NCBI RefSeq assembly: GCF_014117215.1
Contig: NZ_JACGXS010000011.1
Span: forward strand, 53,227-117,226
Length of the DNA: 64,000 nt
Source: Stenotrophomonas tumulicola
GTDB lineage: Bacteria; Pseudomonadota; Gammaproteobacteria; Xanthomonadales; Xanthomonadaceae
Direction of reading: 5' to 3'
Numbering within the stretch: the stretch's first letter is position 1; the number at the start of each line of letters is the position of its first letter. The translations under genes and the position numbers were made by a program. Under the pieces are notes generated by a model, which saw nothing but the letters and a program-made list of their open reading frames with translations, had not been told where the DNA came from and did not search any database. Positions 21,854-31,774 of this stretch are shown piece by piece.

Positions 21854-21937
21854 CCGGCAAGCTGGCCGCTGGTGGATGACGACCGGGAGTCGTCATGGTT
21901 TTGCAGGTACCCTCGGGGTTTGCCCACGGAGACCACC

Positions 21938-22930
21938 ATGCGCCTGCTGGCCACCGCATTGCTCGCCTGCCTTCCACTGACCGCCGTCGCCGCCGACAGC
22001 CATGGCGCCCGTCTGGAAGGTTTCGACTACCCCTACCCGGTGAAGACGTTTGCGCTGGAGTCCCAACGCCAGCCACTGGAAATGGCCTATCTCGACCTTT
22101 CACCGGACCGCGCGGCCATCGGTACCGTCGTCCTGCTGCACGGCAAGAATTTCTGCGCCGCCACCTGGCAGGAAAGCATCCAGCCCTTGCTGGATGCCGG
22201 CTATCGGGTGATCGCGCCGGACCAGGTGGGCTTCTGCAAGTCCAGCAAGCCGCAGGGCTACCAATACTCGTTTGGCCAGCTGGCCGCCAACACCCATGCC
22301 CTGCTGCAGCAGTTGGGCGTGCAGAGCGCGCATATCGTCGGCCATTCCATGGGTGGCATGCTGGCCGCGCGCTATGCGCTGCTGTATCCACGGGCCACGC
22401 AGAGCCTTGCGCTGGTCAATCCGATCGGCCTTGAAGACTGGAAGGCACTCGGCGTGCCCTGGCGCAGCGTGGACGCCTGGTATGCCAACGAACTGAAAAC
22501 CAGTTTCGATTCGATAAAGAAGTACCAGCTGGATGTGTATTACGACGGCGACTGGAAGCCACGATTCGAACACTGGGCCCGCATGCAGGCCGGCATGTAC
22601 GCCGGGCCGGGCAAGGACGCCGTTGCATGGAGCCAGGCGTTGACGTCAGACATGGTCTTCAACCAGCCGGTGGTCTACGAACTGAAGCACATCACCGCGC
22701 CGACCACGCTGTTCATCGGCCAGAAGGACCGCACCGCCATCGGCCGCGACCTCGCGGCGCCGGAACTCAAGGCACGACTGGGCGACTATCCCGCGTTGGG
22801 CAAGGCAGCCGCCACGGCCATACCCGGTGCGCAACTGGTGGAGTTCGACGACCTGGGCCATTCGCCGCAGGTGCAGGATCCGGCCCGGTTCAACACAGCG
22901 CTGCTGCGCTTCCTGGACGCTCACCGCTGA
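21938..22930 (+). CDS. Exported alpha/beta hydrolase
   Basis: A 330-residue alpha/beta-fold hydrolase with a signal peptide (MRLLATALLACLPLTAVAADS). The nucleophile elbow is GHSMGG, the oxyanion region VVLLHGKNFCAATW, the acid probably in LFIGQKDRTAIG and the catalytic His in FDDLGHSPQVQDP. This suggests a periplasmic or secreted esterase/lipase-like enzyme; the substrate is unknown. The ATG at 21938 follows GGAGACCACC. It lies 84 bp after sdaA on the same strand and ends at a hairpin shared with the convergent protease. Confidence 0.88.
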   Translation: MRLLATALLACLPLTAVAADSHGARLEGFDYPYPVKTFALESQRQPLEMAYLDLSPDRAAIGTVVLLHGKNFCAATWQESIQPLLDAGYRVIAPDQVGFCKSSKPQGYQYSFGQLAANTHALLQQLGVQSAHIVGHSMGGMLAARYALLYPRATQSLALVNPIGLEDWKALGVPWRSVDAWYANELKTSFDSIKKYQLDVYYDGDWKPRFEHWARMQAGMYAGPGKDAVAWSQALTSDMVFNQPVVYELKHITAPTTLFIGQKDRTAIGRDLAAPELKARLGDYPALGKAAATAIPGAQLVEFDDLGHSPQVQDPARFNTALLRFLDAHR

Positions 22931-22935
22931 CAGGA

Positions 22936-22965
22936 ACAGGGGCACGTTGATCGCGCTGCCCCTGT
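22936..22965. terminator. Hairpin between convergent hydrolase and protease genes
   Basis: ACAGGGGCA and TGCCCCTGT form a perfect 9-bp stem around a 12-base loop in the 56-bp gap between two converging genes. There is no T-run on either side, so it may be a weak or Rho-assisted bidirectional terminator. Confidence 0.5.
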
Positions 22966-22986
22966 CCCGTCTTGTCGCGTGGAAGG

Positions 22987-24807
22987 TCAGCGGGCGATGG
23001 CCAGCACGCTGACTTCGCTGAACGCGGCTTCGCCCACCACCCGCAGGTACCATGTCCCTGGTTGCGGGCTGCCTATGACGATCGCCTCGGCGGTGCCGGC
23101 ATGCAGGGAGCGGTAGGGCGCATCCTCCGCTGAAGGCTCGACACCAGGCGCCGCATACAGACTGACATCACCGCGGCCGCCCAAGGTACGCAGGTTCAAG
23201 CTGCGGGCGCCTGCCGGCACATTGATCCGGTAAAGGAACGACTGCTGGTTTGCCCCAGCCAGGCCCTGCAGCGGCACGCCATTCTGCAGTTCGGGCGCCG
23301 GTGGCTCCGGGAGGTCATTGCCCAGTGCCAGTTGCACCGCGCGCCCTGCATCGGCGAGCCCCGCGCCGATGGGCCTGTCGACCGGTGGCGGCACCGGGAA
23401 CGGACGCACCGACGCCACCAGCAGCTCGTGCACCTGTGCAGGGGTAAGTGCACCACGACCCGCTCCCACCGCCGCGGACTGCATCAGGGCCACGATGCCG
23501 GCCACATGCGGGGCAGCCATCGACGTACCCATCATGCCGACCAAGGCATCCTTGCCTGCCACCGTCTTACCGTCATTGCCGGTGGACCAGATATAGCCCT
23601 GCGACAGGCCTGCGTTGCTGCTCGGATCGCCGCCAGGAGCGGCCAAGGCCACGCCCGAACCGAAATTGGTATAGCTGGCGATCGTTCCACCGACACCGGT
23701 GGCGCCAACCGCAATGACGTTGTTGCAGCCGGCGGGACTGAACTGTGAAACATCAGCATTGCTGTTGCCGGCAGCAACAACCACCGTAGTACCGCGTGAT
23801 ACAGCAAAATCGATTGCTTCCTGCGTAACCGAATCTTCCTCGCAACCACCACCACCGCCCAGGCTCATGTTGATGACATCGGCCGGAGTGGGGTTAACGG
23901 GTATGCCATCGATTTTTCCACCTGCCGCCCATACGATCGCATCGGCAATATCCGAGGTGAGGCCGCCGCAATGTCCGAGCACGCGCACCGGCTGCACTTT
24001 GGCGCCCCACGCGGTGCCGGCCACGTCCAGCCCGTTGTTGGTCATCGCCGCCACCGTACCCGCCACATGGGTACCATGCCAGCTGCTGGGACTGCCTTCG
24101 CACCAATCGCCCGGATCGGTGGCATCTGGATCGCGGCCGTCGCCGTCTCCGGCAACATCGGGCTCGTCCGGCGATTGGCCATACCATGAAACGAAGTCGT
24201 AGCCAGGAATCAGATTGTCCTTCAGGTCAGCATGCGGGGTGGAGCCGGTGTCCAGCACGGCCACCACCACGCCTTCGCCGGTGCTGTGCTCCCAGGCCTG
24301 CGGGCCATAGATGCCGCCCACGGTATTGAGCAGGTCCCACTGATAAACAGGAAGTTGCGGGTCGTTCGGCATCAGATCCAGGGCATGCTTGATTCCATCC
24401 ACTTGGGCGTACAGCACGTCCGGATCCTGCCGCAGCTGGCGCAGCACGACCTGCGCCTCCGCGGCATCGAGCGGGCGCGAAGCCGCCACGATTTCCGCAC
24501 CGGTGGCGCCGCGGCGCAGTGCCTGCAGGCCCAACGTACCGCGGACCGACTGCGTGCCGATGGCGCCTGCACTGGCAGCACGCAGGCTGGACTGCACCCG
24601 GCTGCGATCGCGCGCGGGTGCGCTGCCGGGCTTGTACTTGACGATGAAACGTTGCACCGGTGCAACTGCCGATGCGTCGGGCAACTGCCGCAGCGGAACC
24701 AGTGCGCGCGCCACGGGAACGTCGGCAGCGTGGCCCAGCATCGGGACGGTGCCAAGCGAAATGGCAACGGCCAGGACGCCGACCTTGGTGGTGAAGCAAT
24801 GACTCAT
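22987..24807 (-). CDS. Secreted subtilisin-like serine protease (S8)
   Basis: A 606-residue pre-pro-protease. Order: signal peptide (1 to about 28), inhibitor-type propeptide (FIVKYKPGSAPARDRS to about 150), S8 catalytic domain with Asp186 in VAVLDTGS, His244 in SSWHGTHVAGT and Ser429 in GTSMAAPHVAG, then from about 505 a C-terminal PPC-type beta domain (YRINVPAGARSLNLRT, GTWYLRVVGEAAFS). This is the architecture of extracellular proteases of Xanthomonas and Stenotrophomonas, with autocatalytic removal of both ends. It lies 62 bp downstream of the adhesin gene on the same strand; its ATG follows TTGGAGAAATACCC. Confidence 0.93.
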   Translation of the reverse strand: MSHCFTTKVGVLAVAISLGTVPMLGHAADVPVARALVPLRQLPDASAVAPVQRFIVKYKPGSAPARDRSRVQSSLRAASAGAIGTQSVRGTLGLQALRRGATGAEIVAASRPLDAAEAQVVLRQLRQDPDVLYAQVDGIKHALDLMPNDPQLPVYQWDLLNTVGGIYGPQAWEHSTGEGVVVAVLDTGSTPHADLKDNLIPGYDFVSWYGQSPDEPDVAGDGDGRDPDATDPGDWCEGSPSSWHGTHVAGTVAAMTNNGLDVAGTAWGAKVQPVRVLGHCGGLTSDIADAIVWAAGGKIDGIPVNPTPADVINMSLGGGGGCEEDSVTQEAIDFAVSRGTTVVVAAGNSNADVSQFSPAGCNNVIAVGATGVGGTIASYTNFGSGVALAAPGGDPSSNAGLSQGYIWSTGNDGKTVAGKDALVGMMGTSMAAPHVAGIVALMQSAAVGAGRGALTPAQVHELLVASVRPFPVPPPVDRPIGAGLADAGRAVQLALGNDLPEPPAPELQNGVPLQGLAGANQQSFLYRINVPAGARSLNLRTLGGRGDVSLYAAPGVEPSAEDAPYRSLHAGTAEAIVIGSPQPGTWYLRVVGEAAFSEVSVLAIAR

Positions 24808-24839
24808 GGGTATTTCTCCAAGAGGAACATCAGAAAGGA

Positions 24840-24861
24840 GGCCGCCCCAGGCAGAGCGGCC
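24840..24861 (-). terminator. Intercistronic hairpin between adhesin and protease
   Basis: GGCCGC and GCGGCC pair around a 10-base loop just after the adhesin stop codon. Downstream on the minus strand come pyrimidines with a short T-run (CCTCCTTTCTG), so it may act as a leaky terminator that lowers protease expression relative to the adhesin. Confidence 0.45.
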
Positions 24862-24869
24862 CCGCAGGA

Positions 24870-27800
24870 TCAGAGGTCGATGCCGAAGCCGACGCCCGCA
24901 GAGCGGTCACTGCCGCTGAAGGCACCGCCCAGGCTGAAGCTGGCGCGCTCACCGACCTGCTTGCCATAGCCGACGGACAAGGCCTGCTCGCCGTTCTGCC
25001 AGCCCGCACCCACGGCCACGCGTCCGCGTGGACTGCGGCTGCCCGATGCGTTGATCGCCATGTTCATCATGGCGCTGCTCATCGCCCCTTGGCGGTCGAT
25101 GCGCCGGTCCTGCTGGCCCAAGCGACGGTCAAGGTCCTGGCTCAGGTCGACGAAGCGATCATCCATCTGCTTGAAGCGCGAATCGGTGTAGGTACGTGCC
25201 GATGCCAGCGTCTGCGCATCGCCCGCCTGCATCTGTCCTACATTGGCCGCATCGGTTGCGGCCGTGCCCGTACCCACGTTGGTAACGCGACGGGTGTTGT
25301 CCGCACTACCGACCGAAACGGTATTCGCTTCGCCCGCAACGGAGCCCTCGCCAATCACGATCGAGCCCGCGCCACCGCCTGCGGCCACTAGGCCATCAGC
25401 TGGCGATGGCCCTGCGCCCGGACCGATCACCGGGCCCTTTCCGCCTGCTCCGGGTACATCCCCGGCCCCGCTACCCACGCCTCCATCGCCATTACCTGTA
25501 CCCGGGTTGGATTCGAGCACGCCCACGCGAGCGTCCAGCCCGCTCAATGCGCCATCAAGCGCGCTCACCGCACCGCCGACATTGCCGAAACGGGTTCCCT
25601 GGACCGTGTACACCGGCCCGATCAGCATGCCGTCCCCGCCAAGCTCGGCGCCGCCACCCAATGCCCGTACTACGCCCTGCAACTGATCCACGTTGACGGC
25701 ATCGCTGCGCCCCACGCCAGCCTTGAGGTTGCTGATCGTCGTTCCCTGTTCGCCCTCCAGGCTGAGCCGGTCCTTGCCCTTGTCGTCGTAACGCACGGCC
25801 GTCGCACCAAGTTCACCCAGACCGTCGCCGATGTCGGAGATGGCGGTATCCAGCTGGCGCTTGTTGACCGCATCGGTACCTTCGGTAGCGTCGGCGACGT
25901 TGGCGATCTGGCGCTCACGCCCGACGCTGCCGACGGACAGCGTACCGCTGCGATCAGCGATGCTGCGTGCCCCCAGGGCGATCGCATCGTCTGCCGAGGC
26001 CCGTGCCATATAGCCGATGGCAATCGCGTTTTCCGCCGTAGCGCGCGACCAAACACCCATCGCGGTCGCCGCCTGCGCGGTTGCCGACGAACCGCGCCCA
26101 AATGCTCCACTGTATTCGGCGGTCGCATTGGTACCGTACCCGACCGCGGTGGAACCATTGCCCGTGGCATAGGCAATGGTGCCCAGTGCGGTGGAATCTT
26201 CGCCGGTGGCCCGGTTGTTGAAGCCCACCGCGACCGATCCAAATCCGGTTGCCCTCGCCGCAGGTCCTACGGCCGTCGACAGTGCGCCAGTCGCCAGTGC
26301 TTCGGTTCCAAACGCGGCCCCATTGGCCGAGATCGCCCCGCTTCCTACCGCGGTCCCACCGATGCCATGCGCCATCGCCCCCTGACCGATCGCCACGGTG
26401 CCCTCGCCGTTGGCGCTGCTGGCCGCACCCAACGCGGTCACGCCCTCTCCAGATGCCGAAGCGCCCGCGCCGTATGCCGTAGAGCCCGCTCCGACCGCAT
26501 TGCTCGCACGCCCCATGCTGGTCGTGTCCTGTCCGAGCGCCAGCGACTGGGCCCCCACCGCAACGCTCCCCGCGCCATCAGCCAGCGCCTGTGGCCCAAT
26601 GGCCGATGCGCCTGTGCCGGCCGCAATCGGATCATCGCTGCCATCGCCAGCGCCATCGACGGCCACGTAGCGCCCATTGCCGGCCTTGGCTTCCACTTCC
26701 TTCAACTGGCCCAGGTTGACCGCGTCGGTCTGCTCGGTGCCAGCGGCGACGTCAGTGATCTGGCGCTGCATCACGCCGTGCCACTCGCCCATCTCATCGA
26801 ACCATTCCTGCGAAGCGCCGACCGACACCGAATTGGCACGCGTCGCCAGCGAACCATGGCCCAGCGCCACACTGTCAGCTGCCTGTTCCTGTACCCAGGA
26901 ATTGCCGATGGCCACGCTGCGGTCAGCATAAGCAACCGCCATGGTGCCCAGCGCCATGGCGTAGTCGCCATGGCTGTAGGCCATCTTGCCCACCGCCACG
27001 CTGCCAAGGCCCTCGGCCGTGCTGTTGCCGCCAACGGCAGTGGATGCACTGCCGGAAGCGCGCGCGGACGCGCCGATCGCGATCGTACTGAAAGCATCAG
27101 CGTGACTGTCGAAACCGACTGCAACGCCAAACGCCTCGCTTGCCTCGGCCGATGGCCCCAGGGCAAGGCTGTTCCAGCTCGAAGCGTGGGCGTCCCAACC
27201 GAACGCCATCGAGCCGAGTCCCGTGGCACGCGCATTGGTGCCTATGGCGGTGGAATACGCATAGCCAGCCAGGCTGTCGGTACCAATGGCGATGTTGTTG
27301 CTGAGGATGGCCGGATCGTCTCCGCCGGCGGCGTGCGCCTTGCTGCCCAGCGCGATGTTGTTGGCTCCCTTGCTCATCGCATCATTGCCAATGGCAGTGC
27401 TGTTGTTGCCATAGGCTTCCGAGTGCCATCCCAGCGCCACCGCCTGTTCACCGAACGCACCACTCAGCGGGCCGAGCGCCACCGAATCGTTGCCCAGCGC
27501 ACGCGCCGATGCTCCCAGGGCCATGCTGTTGCGACCATCCGCTGCTGTGTTGGATTCGATGCATAGGCCATCACAGACATACTCTCCGCCCAGCGCAATG
27601 GAACCGTCGCCACGTGCAGATGCCTTGTAGCCTGCCGCGATGCTGCGGAATCCGTCGGCGTTGCTGGACGCGCCCAATGCCACGCTGCCATGCCCGATGG
27701 CCCGGCTGGACTGGCCAAGCACGGTGGAAAAATCTCCGGCAGCCACCGACTCGACACCGATGGCGATGCTGGCCGGACCATCGGCAATGGCCTGTGTACC

Positions 27801-29408
27801 CAACGCCACCGAACTGTTGCCATTGGCTTCGGCCAAGCCACCCACCGCAACGCTGGCATAGCCGCGCGATGAGGACAACGAACCCAACGCCATCGCGCCC
27901 GGCCCTTCGGCCGTGCTGCCATCGCCAAGCGCGATCGCCGATTGCGCCGTGGCCACCGCGCCGCTGCCTTGTGCGATCGCGCGCTCCCCCAGCGCCGTGG
28001 CGCCATGGCCGAGGGCTACCGACGACTCACCGCCCGCCTGCGCGCTGTCGCCCGCCGCCAGCGCATGATCGGCATCGGCCAGGCTGCTGGCCCCCAGCGC
28101 GGCACTGCCAATACCCTGCGCGAAGGCGTTGCTGCCCACAGCCAGTGCCGCATCACCCACAGCCGTCGCCAAGCTGCCCAGTGCGCTGGCATCGTCGCCG
28201 CTGGCCCGTGCACTGGCCCCCAATGACGTCGCGCCGGTACCTACAGCCTGGGCCTTCCCGCCCACCGCCACGGTGAAGTCGCCGCCGGCAGCACGGGAGT
28301 TCGCGCCAATGGCCACGCCGCTATCACTGTTGGTGCCGGCATCGTAGCCTGCGGCGAAACTGCCGGAGCCGTAGGCTTGCGCCAGTGCGCCGACGGCGGT
28401 GGAACCTTGTCCCATGGCCGTGCTCAGCGCACCCAATGCGGTCGCGGCCTGTTTGCCCTCGGCGGATGCACTGGCACCCACCGCTGTATTTCCCAATCCT
28501 GCCGCAAGCGCAGACTGGCCTATCGCGGTGCCGGCGTCGCCGTGTACGTTTGCCCCCTGGCCAAATGCCGAACCGCCTATGCCCTGCACCCAGGCCTCGG
28601 CACCGACAGCGGTGGCCATATTACCCTCGGCGGTCGCACGCGAGCCGATGGCGACGGCCGTCTCACCGGTCGCGGTAGCGCGGTCGTTGCGATCGGCATT
28701 GCCATCGATGGCGATGTAATCCAGATCGCCGATCTGATCCTTGACCTCGTCCAACTGAGCCACGTTGACCGCATCTGTCGCTTCGATACCGGCCCTGACA
28801 TTGGTGATCTGACGCTCCTGCCCGCGTCGGCCCACCGACACCGTGCCGCTGCGATCTGCCAGCGCATTGCTACCCAGCGCCACTGCATCCGCGGCGTCTG
28901 CCTCCGCATACGCGCCCAGGGCGACCGAAGAGGCGCCCCGTGCGCTGACCGTCGCGTTCTGCCCGAGCGCGGCGGCGCCTGTGGCCAGTGCACGAGCGCT
29001 CTGGCCCACCGCAGTGGCAGACCCCGCCGTTGCACGCGCATTGCTGCCGAACGCCGACGCACCCACGGCTGTCGCCCGCGCCTGGCTGCCTATGGCGGTG
29101 GCATCGGCACCCTGCGCACGTGCCAGCACGCCCACCGCCACCGCCGCGTCGCCCATGGCCTGCGCATCGTCGCTCCCGTCATTGCTGCCATCAACCGCCA
29201 CGTAGCCACCGGGCACACCCGCTTCAGGCTGGATGCGTGCATCTTCCGATGCCATTGCTGCCCATGCAGGCAGCAGCAGCGCGCCCACCATCACGCAGGC
29301 CGGCACGCGCCTCCTGCCCCCTTGGCAATGACCACGCGTGGCCAACTCCGAAGCCACCACCAGTTGCTGCAACGAGCGGCTCCATACACGACTGAAAATC
29401 TTGTTCAT
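24870..29408 (-). CDS. Trimeric autotransporter adhesin (YadA/Hia type)
   Basis: A 1512-residue surface adhesin. It starts with an extended signal peptide ([20 protein letters not shown], the ESPR pattern, then a hydrophobic stretch ending at AWAAMAS). A long head of YadA-like 14-residue repeats (ALG..A.A.G..S.A.G) is interrupted by five neck/HIM motifs (for example [19 protein letters not shown], near 28765-28825). The end has a short coiled-coil stalk ([17 protein letters not shown]) and a 4-strand membrane anchor ending in VGFGIDL. ATG 29408 is chosen because ESPR begins there; the frame opens at 29501. Two head cysteines (about 27561-27574) are unusual for the family. Confidence 0.94.
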   Translation of the reverse strand: MNKIFSRVWSRSLQQLVVASELATRGHCQGGRRRVPACVMVGALLLPAWAAMASEDARIQPEAGVPGGYVAVDGSNDGSDDAQAMGDAAVAVGVLARAQGADATAIGSQARATAVGASAFGSNARATAGSATAVGQSARALATGAAALGQNATVSARGASSVALGAYAEADAADAVALGSNALADRSGTVSVGRRGQERQITNVRAGIEATDAVNVAQLDEVKDQIGDLDYIAIDGNADRNDRATATGETAVAIGSRATAEGNMATAVGAEAWVQGIGGSAFGQGANVHGDAGTAIGQSALAAGLGNTAVGASASAEGKQAATALGALSTAMGQGSTAVGALAQAYGSGSFAAGYDAGTNSDSGVAIGANSRAAGGDFTVAVGGKAQAVGTGATSLGASARASGDDASALGSLATAVGDAALAVGSNAFAQGIGSAALGASSLADADHALAAGDSAQAGGESSVALGHGATALGERAIAQGSGAVATAQSAIALGDGSTAEGPGAMALGSLSSSRGYASVAVGGLAEANGNSSVALGTQAIADGPASIAIGVESVAAGDFSTVLGQSSRAIGHGSVALGASSNADGFRSIAAGYKASARGDGSIALGGEYVCDGLCIESNTAADGRNSMALGASARALGNDSVALGPLSGAFGEQAVALGWHSEAYGNNSTAIGNDAMSKGANNIALGSKAHAAGGDDPAILSNNIAIGTDSLAGYAYSTAIGTNARATGLGSMAFGWDAHASSWNSLALGPSAEASEAFGVAVGFDSHADAFSTIAIGASARASGSASTAVGGNSTAEGLGSVAVGKMAYSHGDYAMALGTMAVAYADRSVAIGNSWVQEQAADSVALGHGSLATRANSVSVGASQEWFDEMGEWHGVMQRQITDVAAGTEQTDAVNLGQLKEVEAKAGNGRYVAVDGAGDGSDDPIAAGTGASAIGPQALADGAGSVAVGAQSLALGQDTTSMGRASNAVGAGSTAYGAGASASGEGVTALGAASSANGEGTVAIGQGAMAHGIGGTAVGSGAISANGAAFGTEALATGALSTAVGPAARATGFGSVAVGFNNRATGEDSTALGTIAYATGNGSTAVGYGTNATAEYSGAFGRGSSATAQAATAMGVWSRATAENAIAIGYMARASADDAIALGARSIADRSGTLSVGSVGRERQIANVADATEGTDAVNKRQLDTAISDIGDGLGELGATAVRYDDKGKDRLSLEGEQGTTISNLKAGVGRSDAVNVDQLQGVVRALGGGAELGGDGMLIGPVYTVQGTRFGNVGGAVSALDGALSGLDARVGVLESNPGTGNGDGGVGSGAGDVPGAGGKGPVIGPGAGPSPADGLVAAGGGAGSIVIGEGSVAGEANTVSVGSADNTRRVTNVGTGTAATDAANVGQMQAGDAQTLASARTYTDSRFKQMDDRFVDLSQDLDRRLGQQDRRIDRQGAMSSAMMNMAINASGSRSPRGRVAVGAGWQNGEQALSVGYGKQVGERASFSLGGAFSGSDRSAGVGFGIDL

Positions 29409-29584
29409 CCAGCACCTCACGGTTCGAAGGGCAATGCACTCCCGTCCCGCGGGCCGGACGGCGTCATGCACCGATCCAGGCCGCTGGGCCCGAGTGTCCA
29501 AAGAAGCGCCGCGCAGCGCGTGGAATGCAGTCCGATTGCGGACGGCCAGCAGCGGCGTGGATGAACGTACGATTCAGCCGTGAT

Positions 29585-29607
29585 TGTTGTCACGCACGTG
29601 TTGTCAC
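29585..29607. promoter_or_regulatory. Tandem 9-bp direct repeats, candidate response-regulator site
   Basis: TGTTGTCAC occurs at 29585-29593 and again at 29599-29607, a 14-bp period, in the 245-bp region between the adhesin gene (minus) and the histidine kinase (plus). Tandem direct repeats are typical targets of OmpR-type regulators such as the one encoded at 31016-31741. Position and repetition are the only evidence. Confidence 0.4.
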
Positions 29608-29653
29608 TGAATACTCACCACTTCTCACCGTCGGTCGGGCTGCCGCGCGCCGC

Positions 29654-31015
29654 ATGTCACAGGTTTCCCCGCCGTCCTCTTCTTCGACGTGGCGTCGCTG
29701 GCTGCAGGCGTGGACACCAGCCGCGCTCAATGACGACGTGGACAGGCGAATGGCGCCGGCAATCCAGTTGCTGCTGCTGTTCTACGGCGTGGCCCTGCCG
29801 CTCAACTGGCTGTGGCAACTGGGAGATCGCCCGGTTCCACGTGGCTGGACGCTGGTATTGGCAACCGACCTGCTTACCGCAGCAGCTGCCCTGATCGGCG
29901 TTGCGCTGGTACGTCGGGGGCATCTACGACGCGCCGTATGCCTGTTCATCATTGCCCTGCTCGGCAGCAGTTGCATCACCTGGCACAAGCTTGGCGCGCA
30001 CGCCCTGCTGATCGACCAGACACCGTTGCTCCTGCTGCTGGCGATGGCAGCACTGGTGCTGGGACGGAGGGCCTTGTGGCTGACCTGGTTCGGCATCCTC
30101 GGCGTGTTCTTCGTGGGCATGCATACCGACTACCATGCGGGCCACGACGGGCAATGGACGGCCAATGCCATGCACAATGGTCCCTCGCTGTTGCTGGCCT
30201 GGCTGATCATCGCCTTCATCCTCGACCGTACCGCCAGCGCCCTGCGCGATGGGCTGGTCCGCGAGCGCCGCCACGGCGACGCGCTGCGTGAAGAAATGCG
30301 CCAGCGCGCGAAACTGCAGGAGCACCTGCTGCATGCGCAGAAACTGGAAATCGCCGGCCGCCTGACCAGCGGCATCGCACACGACTTCAACAACGTGCTG
30401 GCGGTGATCCGTGGCTTCTGCGACGAACGCAATCGCGCGGCCGGCAGCCCCCTGCAACGCGAAGCCGCCCTCGTGGATGCGCTGGAGGGCATCGACGTCG
30501 CGGCGCGCCGAGGCAACCATATCTGTCGCGCGCTGCTGCGTTTCAGCCGCCAGGACAGCGTGGATGCCGAGCGCTTCTGTGTCCGTACAGCGCTGGTCGA
30601 GCTGCTTCCCATGCTGCGCCAGCTGTTCGTCAACCGCAGTCAGCTGAAGCTCGGCGAAGTGAATGGCGCGGCACACCTGTTCATGGACCGCAACCAGTTC
30701 GATCTGGTCCTGCTGAACCTTGTCGCGAACGCGCGCGATGCGCTGGGGGCACACGCGCGTGGCGGCGTCAGGATCGAGGTGATGTACAGCACCGGCTCGG
30801 TGCACCTGATCGTTACAGACCATGGCCACGGCATGGATGCCCTGACCCGCCAACGCATGTTCGAGCCCTTCTTCAGCACCAAGCCGCGCGACCAGGGAAC
30901 CGGACTGGGATTGGCGGTGGTCAACGATGTCGTGCACGCCAATGGCGGACGCATTGAAGTCCACAGTACCCATGGCGCTGGCACGCGCATCGGCCTGCTG
31001 CTGCCGGCAGCCTGA
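29654..31015 (+). CDS. Membrane sensor histidine kinase
   Basis: About 453 residues. The first 200 hold about six hydrophobic helices with no periplasmic domain, so sensing is probably within the membrane. Then comes a coiled linker (QRAKLQEHLLHAQKLEIAG), the phospho-acceptor His243 in SGIAHDFNNVLAVIRG (the HDFNN subtype) and an HATPase (LNLVANARDALG, VTDHGHGMD, GTGLGLAVVND). The start is uncertain: ATG 29654 has no clear ribosome-binding site and ATG 29561 is in frame, but the latter would read through the candidate regulatory repeats. Its stop touches the stop of the convergent response regulator. Confidence 0.85.
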   Translation: MSQVSPPSSSSTWRRWLQAWTPAALNDDVDRRMAPAIQLLLLFYGVALPLNWLWQLGDRPVPRGWTLVLATDLLTAAAALIGVALVRRGHLRRAVCLFIIALLGSSCITWHKLGAHALLIDQTPLLLLLAMAALVLGRRALWLTWFGILGVFFVGMHTDYHAGHDGQWTANAMHNGPSLLLAWLIIAFILDRTASALRDGLVRERRHGDALREEMRQRAKLQEHLLHAQKLEIAGRLTSGIAHDFNNVLAVIRGFCDERNRAAGSPLQREAALVDALEGIDVAARRGNHICRALLRFSRQDSVDAERFCVRTALVELLPMLRQLFVNRSQLKLGEVNGAAHLFMDRNQFDLVLLNLVANARDALGAHARGGVRIEVMYSTGSVHLIVTDHGHGMDALTRQRMFEPFFSTKPRDQGTGLGLAVVNDVVHANGGRIEVHSTHGAGTRIGLLLPAA

Positions 31016-31741
31016 TCAGGGAGCGAACACGTAGCCGGCACCGTGCACGGCCGAGAGCGGAAAAGGATGCGCGCTTGCTGCGGCAACCTTGCGTCGCAAC
31101 CGATGGATGAGCGAATCCAGACGATGCGTATCGAACTCGAAGGTATTGCTGGTCAGGGTGGCGATCAGGGCGTCGCGCCCGACCACCTGTCCGGCGTGCT
31201 GTATCAGGCAACGCACCAGCGGACGCTCGCTGCGCGTCAACAACACCGCCTGCCCGCAGGGTGCCATCAGGCGCCAGCCTCCACCCGCCAGGCGCCAGCC
31301 AGGTGGCGAGGCGAAAGCATCGGTGGCCATGACCGCCTGCAATCGCCGGGCAAGACTGTGCAACGTTGCCGCCAGCAGGCCCAGTTCGACCGGCTTGGTC
31401 AGGTAGGCATCGGCGCCATCGACCAGTCCACGCACTTTGTCGTGGGGACTCTCACGCCCGGTCAGCATCACCACGCCCACCGCAGGGAACCGCGACCGCA
31501 GCGACTGTGCCAGATCGAACCCGTCTGCGTCCGGCAAGCCGACGTCCAGCACGATGATGTCGGGAACGCCGGCCAGGAGCAGTCGCTCCAGCGCGGCTGC
31601 GCTGCCCAGCCCGATGACATCGAAACCATGGTCGCGCAGACGCGGGGAAAGAATCCGTTCGCGCAGCACTGCGTCATCCTCGAGCAGTGCGACGCGGAGG
31701 GAGGCGTTTTCCAGATCTTTCACTGCAGGCTCTTCGATCAC
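31016..31741 (-). CDS. OmpR-type response regulator
   Basis: A 241-residue DNA-binding response regulator. The receiver has the acidic pair in ALLEDDAVL, phospho-acceptor Asp66 in IIVLDVGLPDADG, Thr in VMLTGRES and Lys in AYLTKPVELG. The C-terminal winged helix (LTRSERPLVRCLIQHAGQVV, then DSLIHRLRRKVAA and VHGAGYVFAP) is of OmpR/PhoB type. It faces the histidine kinase tail to tail with no gap (kinase TGA at 31013-31015, regulator stop at 31016-31018), an uncommon layout for partners, which are usually co-directional. The likely targets are the kinase and the adhesin. Confidence 0.9.
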   Translation of the reverse strand: MIEEPAVKDLENASLRVALLEDDAVLRERILSPRLRDHGFDVIGLGSAAALERLLLAGVPDIIVLDVGLPDADGFDLAQSLRSRFPAVGVVMLTGRESPHDKVRGLVDGADAYLTKPVELGLLAATLHSLARRLQAVMATDAFASPPGWRLAGGGWRLMAPCGQAVLLTRSERPLVRCLIQHAGQVVGRDALIATLTSNTFEFDTHRLDSLIHRLRRKVAAASAHPFPLSAVHGAGYVFAP

Positions 31742-31774
31742 CGCAATTGATCGATATTAAACAGATCTGCAGCA

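Noticed and set aside
24870..29408. Short tandem repeats that resemble a CRISPR or minisatellite array
   Set aside because: They are codon-level 14-residue repeats of the adhesin head, degenerate at the DNA level and without unique spacers.
30371..31015. Reading the kinase as an NtrB-type nitrogen sensor
   Set aside because: The HDFNN box resembles that subfamily, but the six-helix N-terminus and OmpR-type neighbour do not fit a nitrogen regulatory pair.
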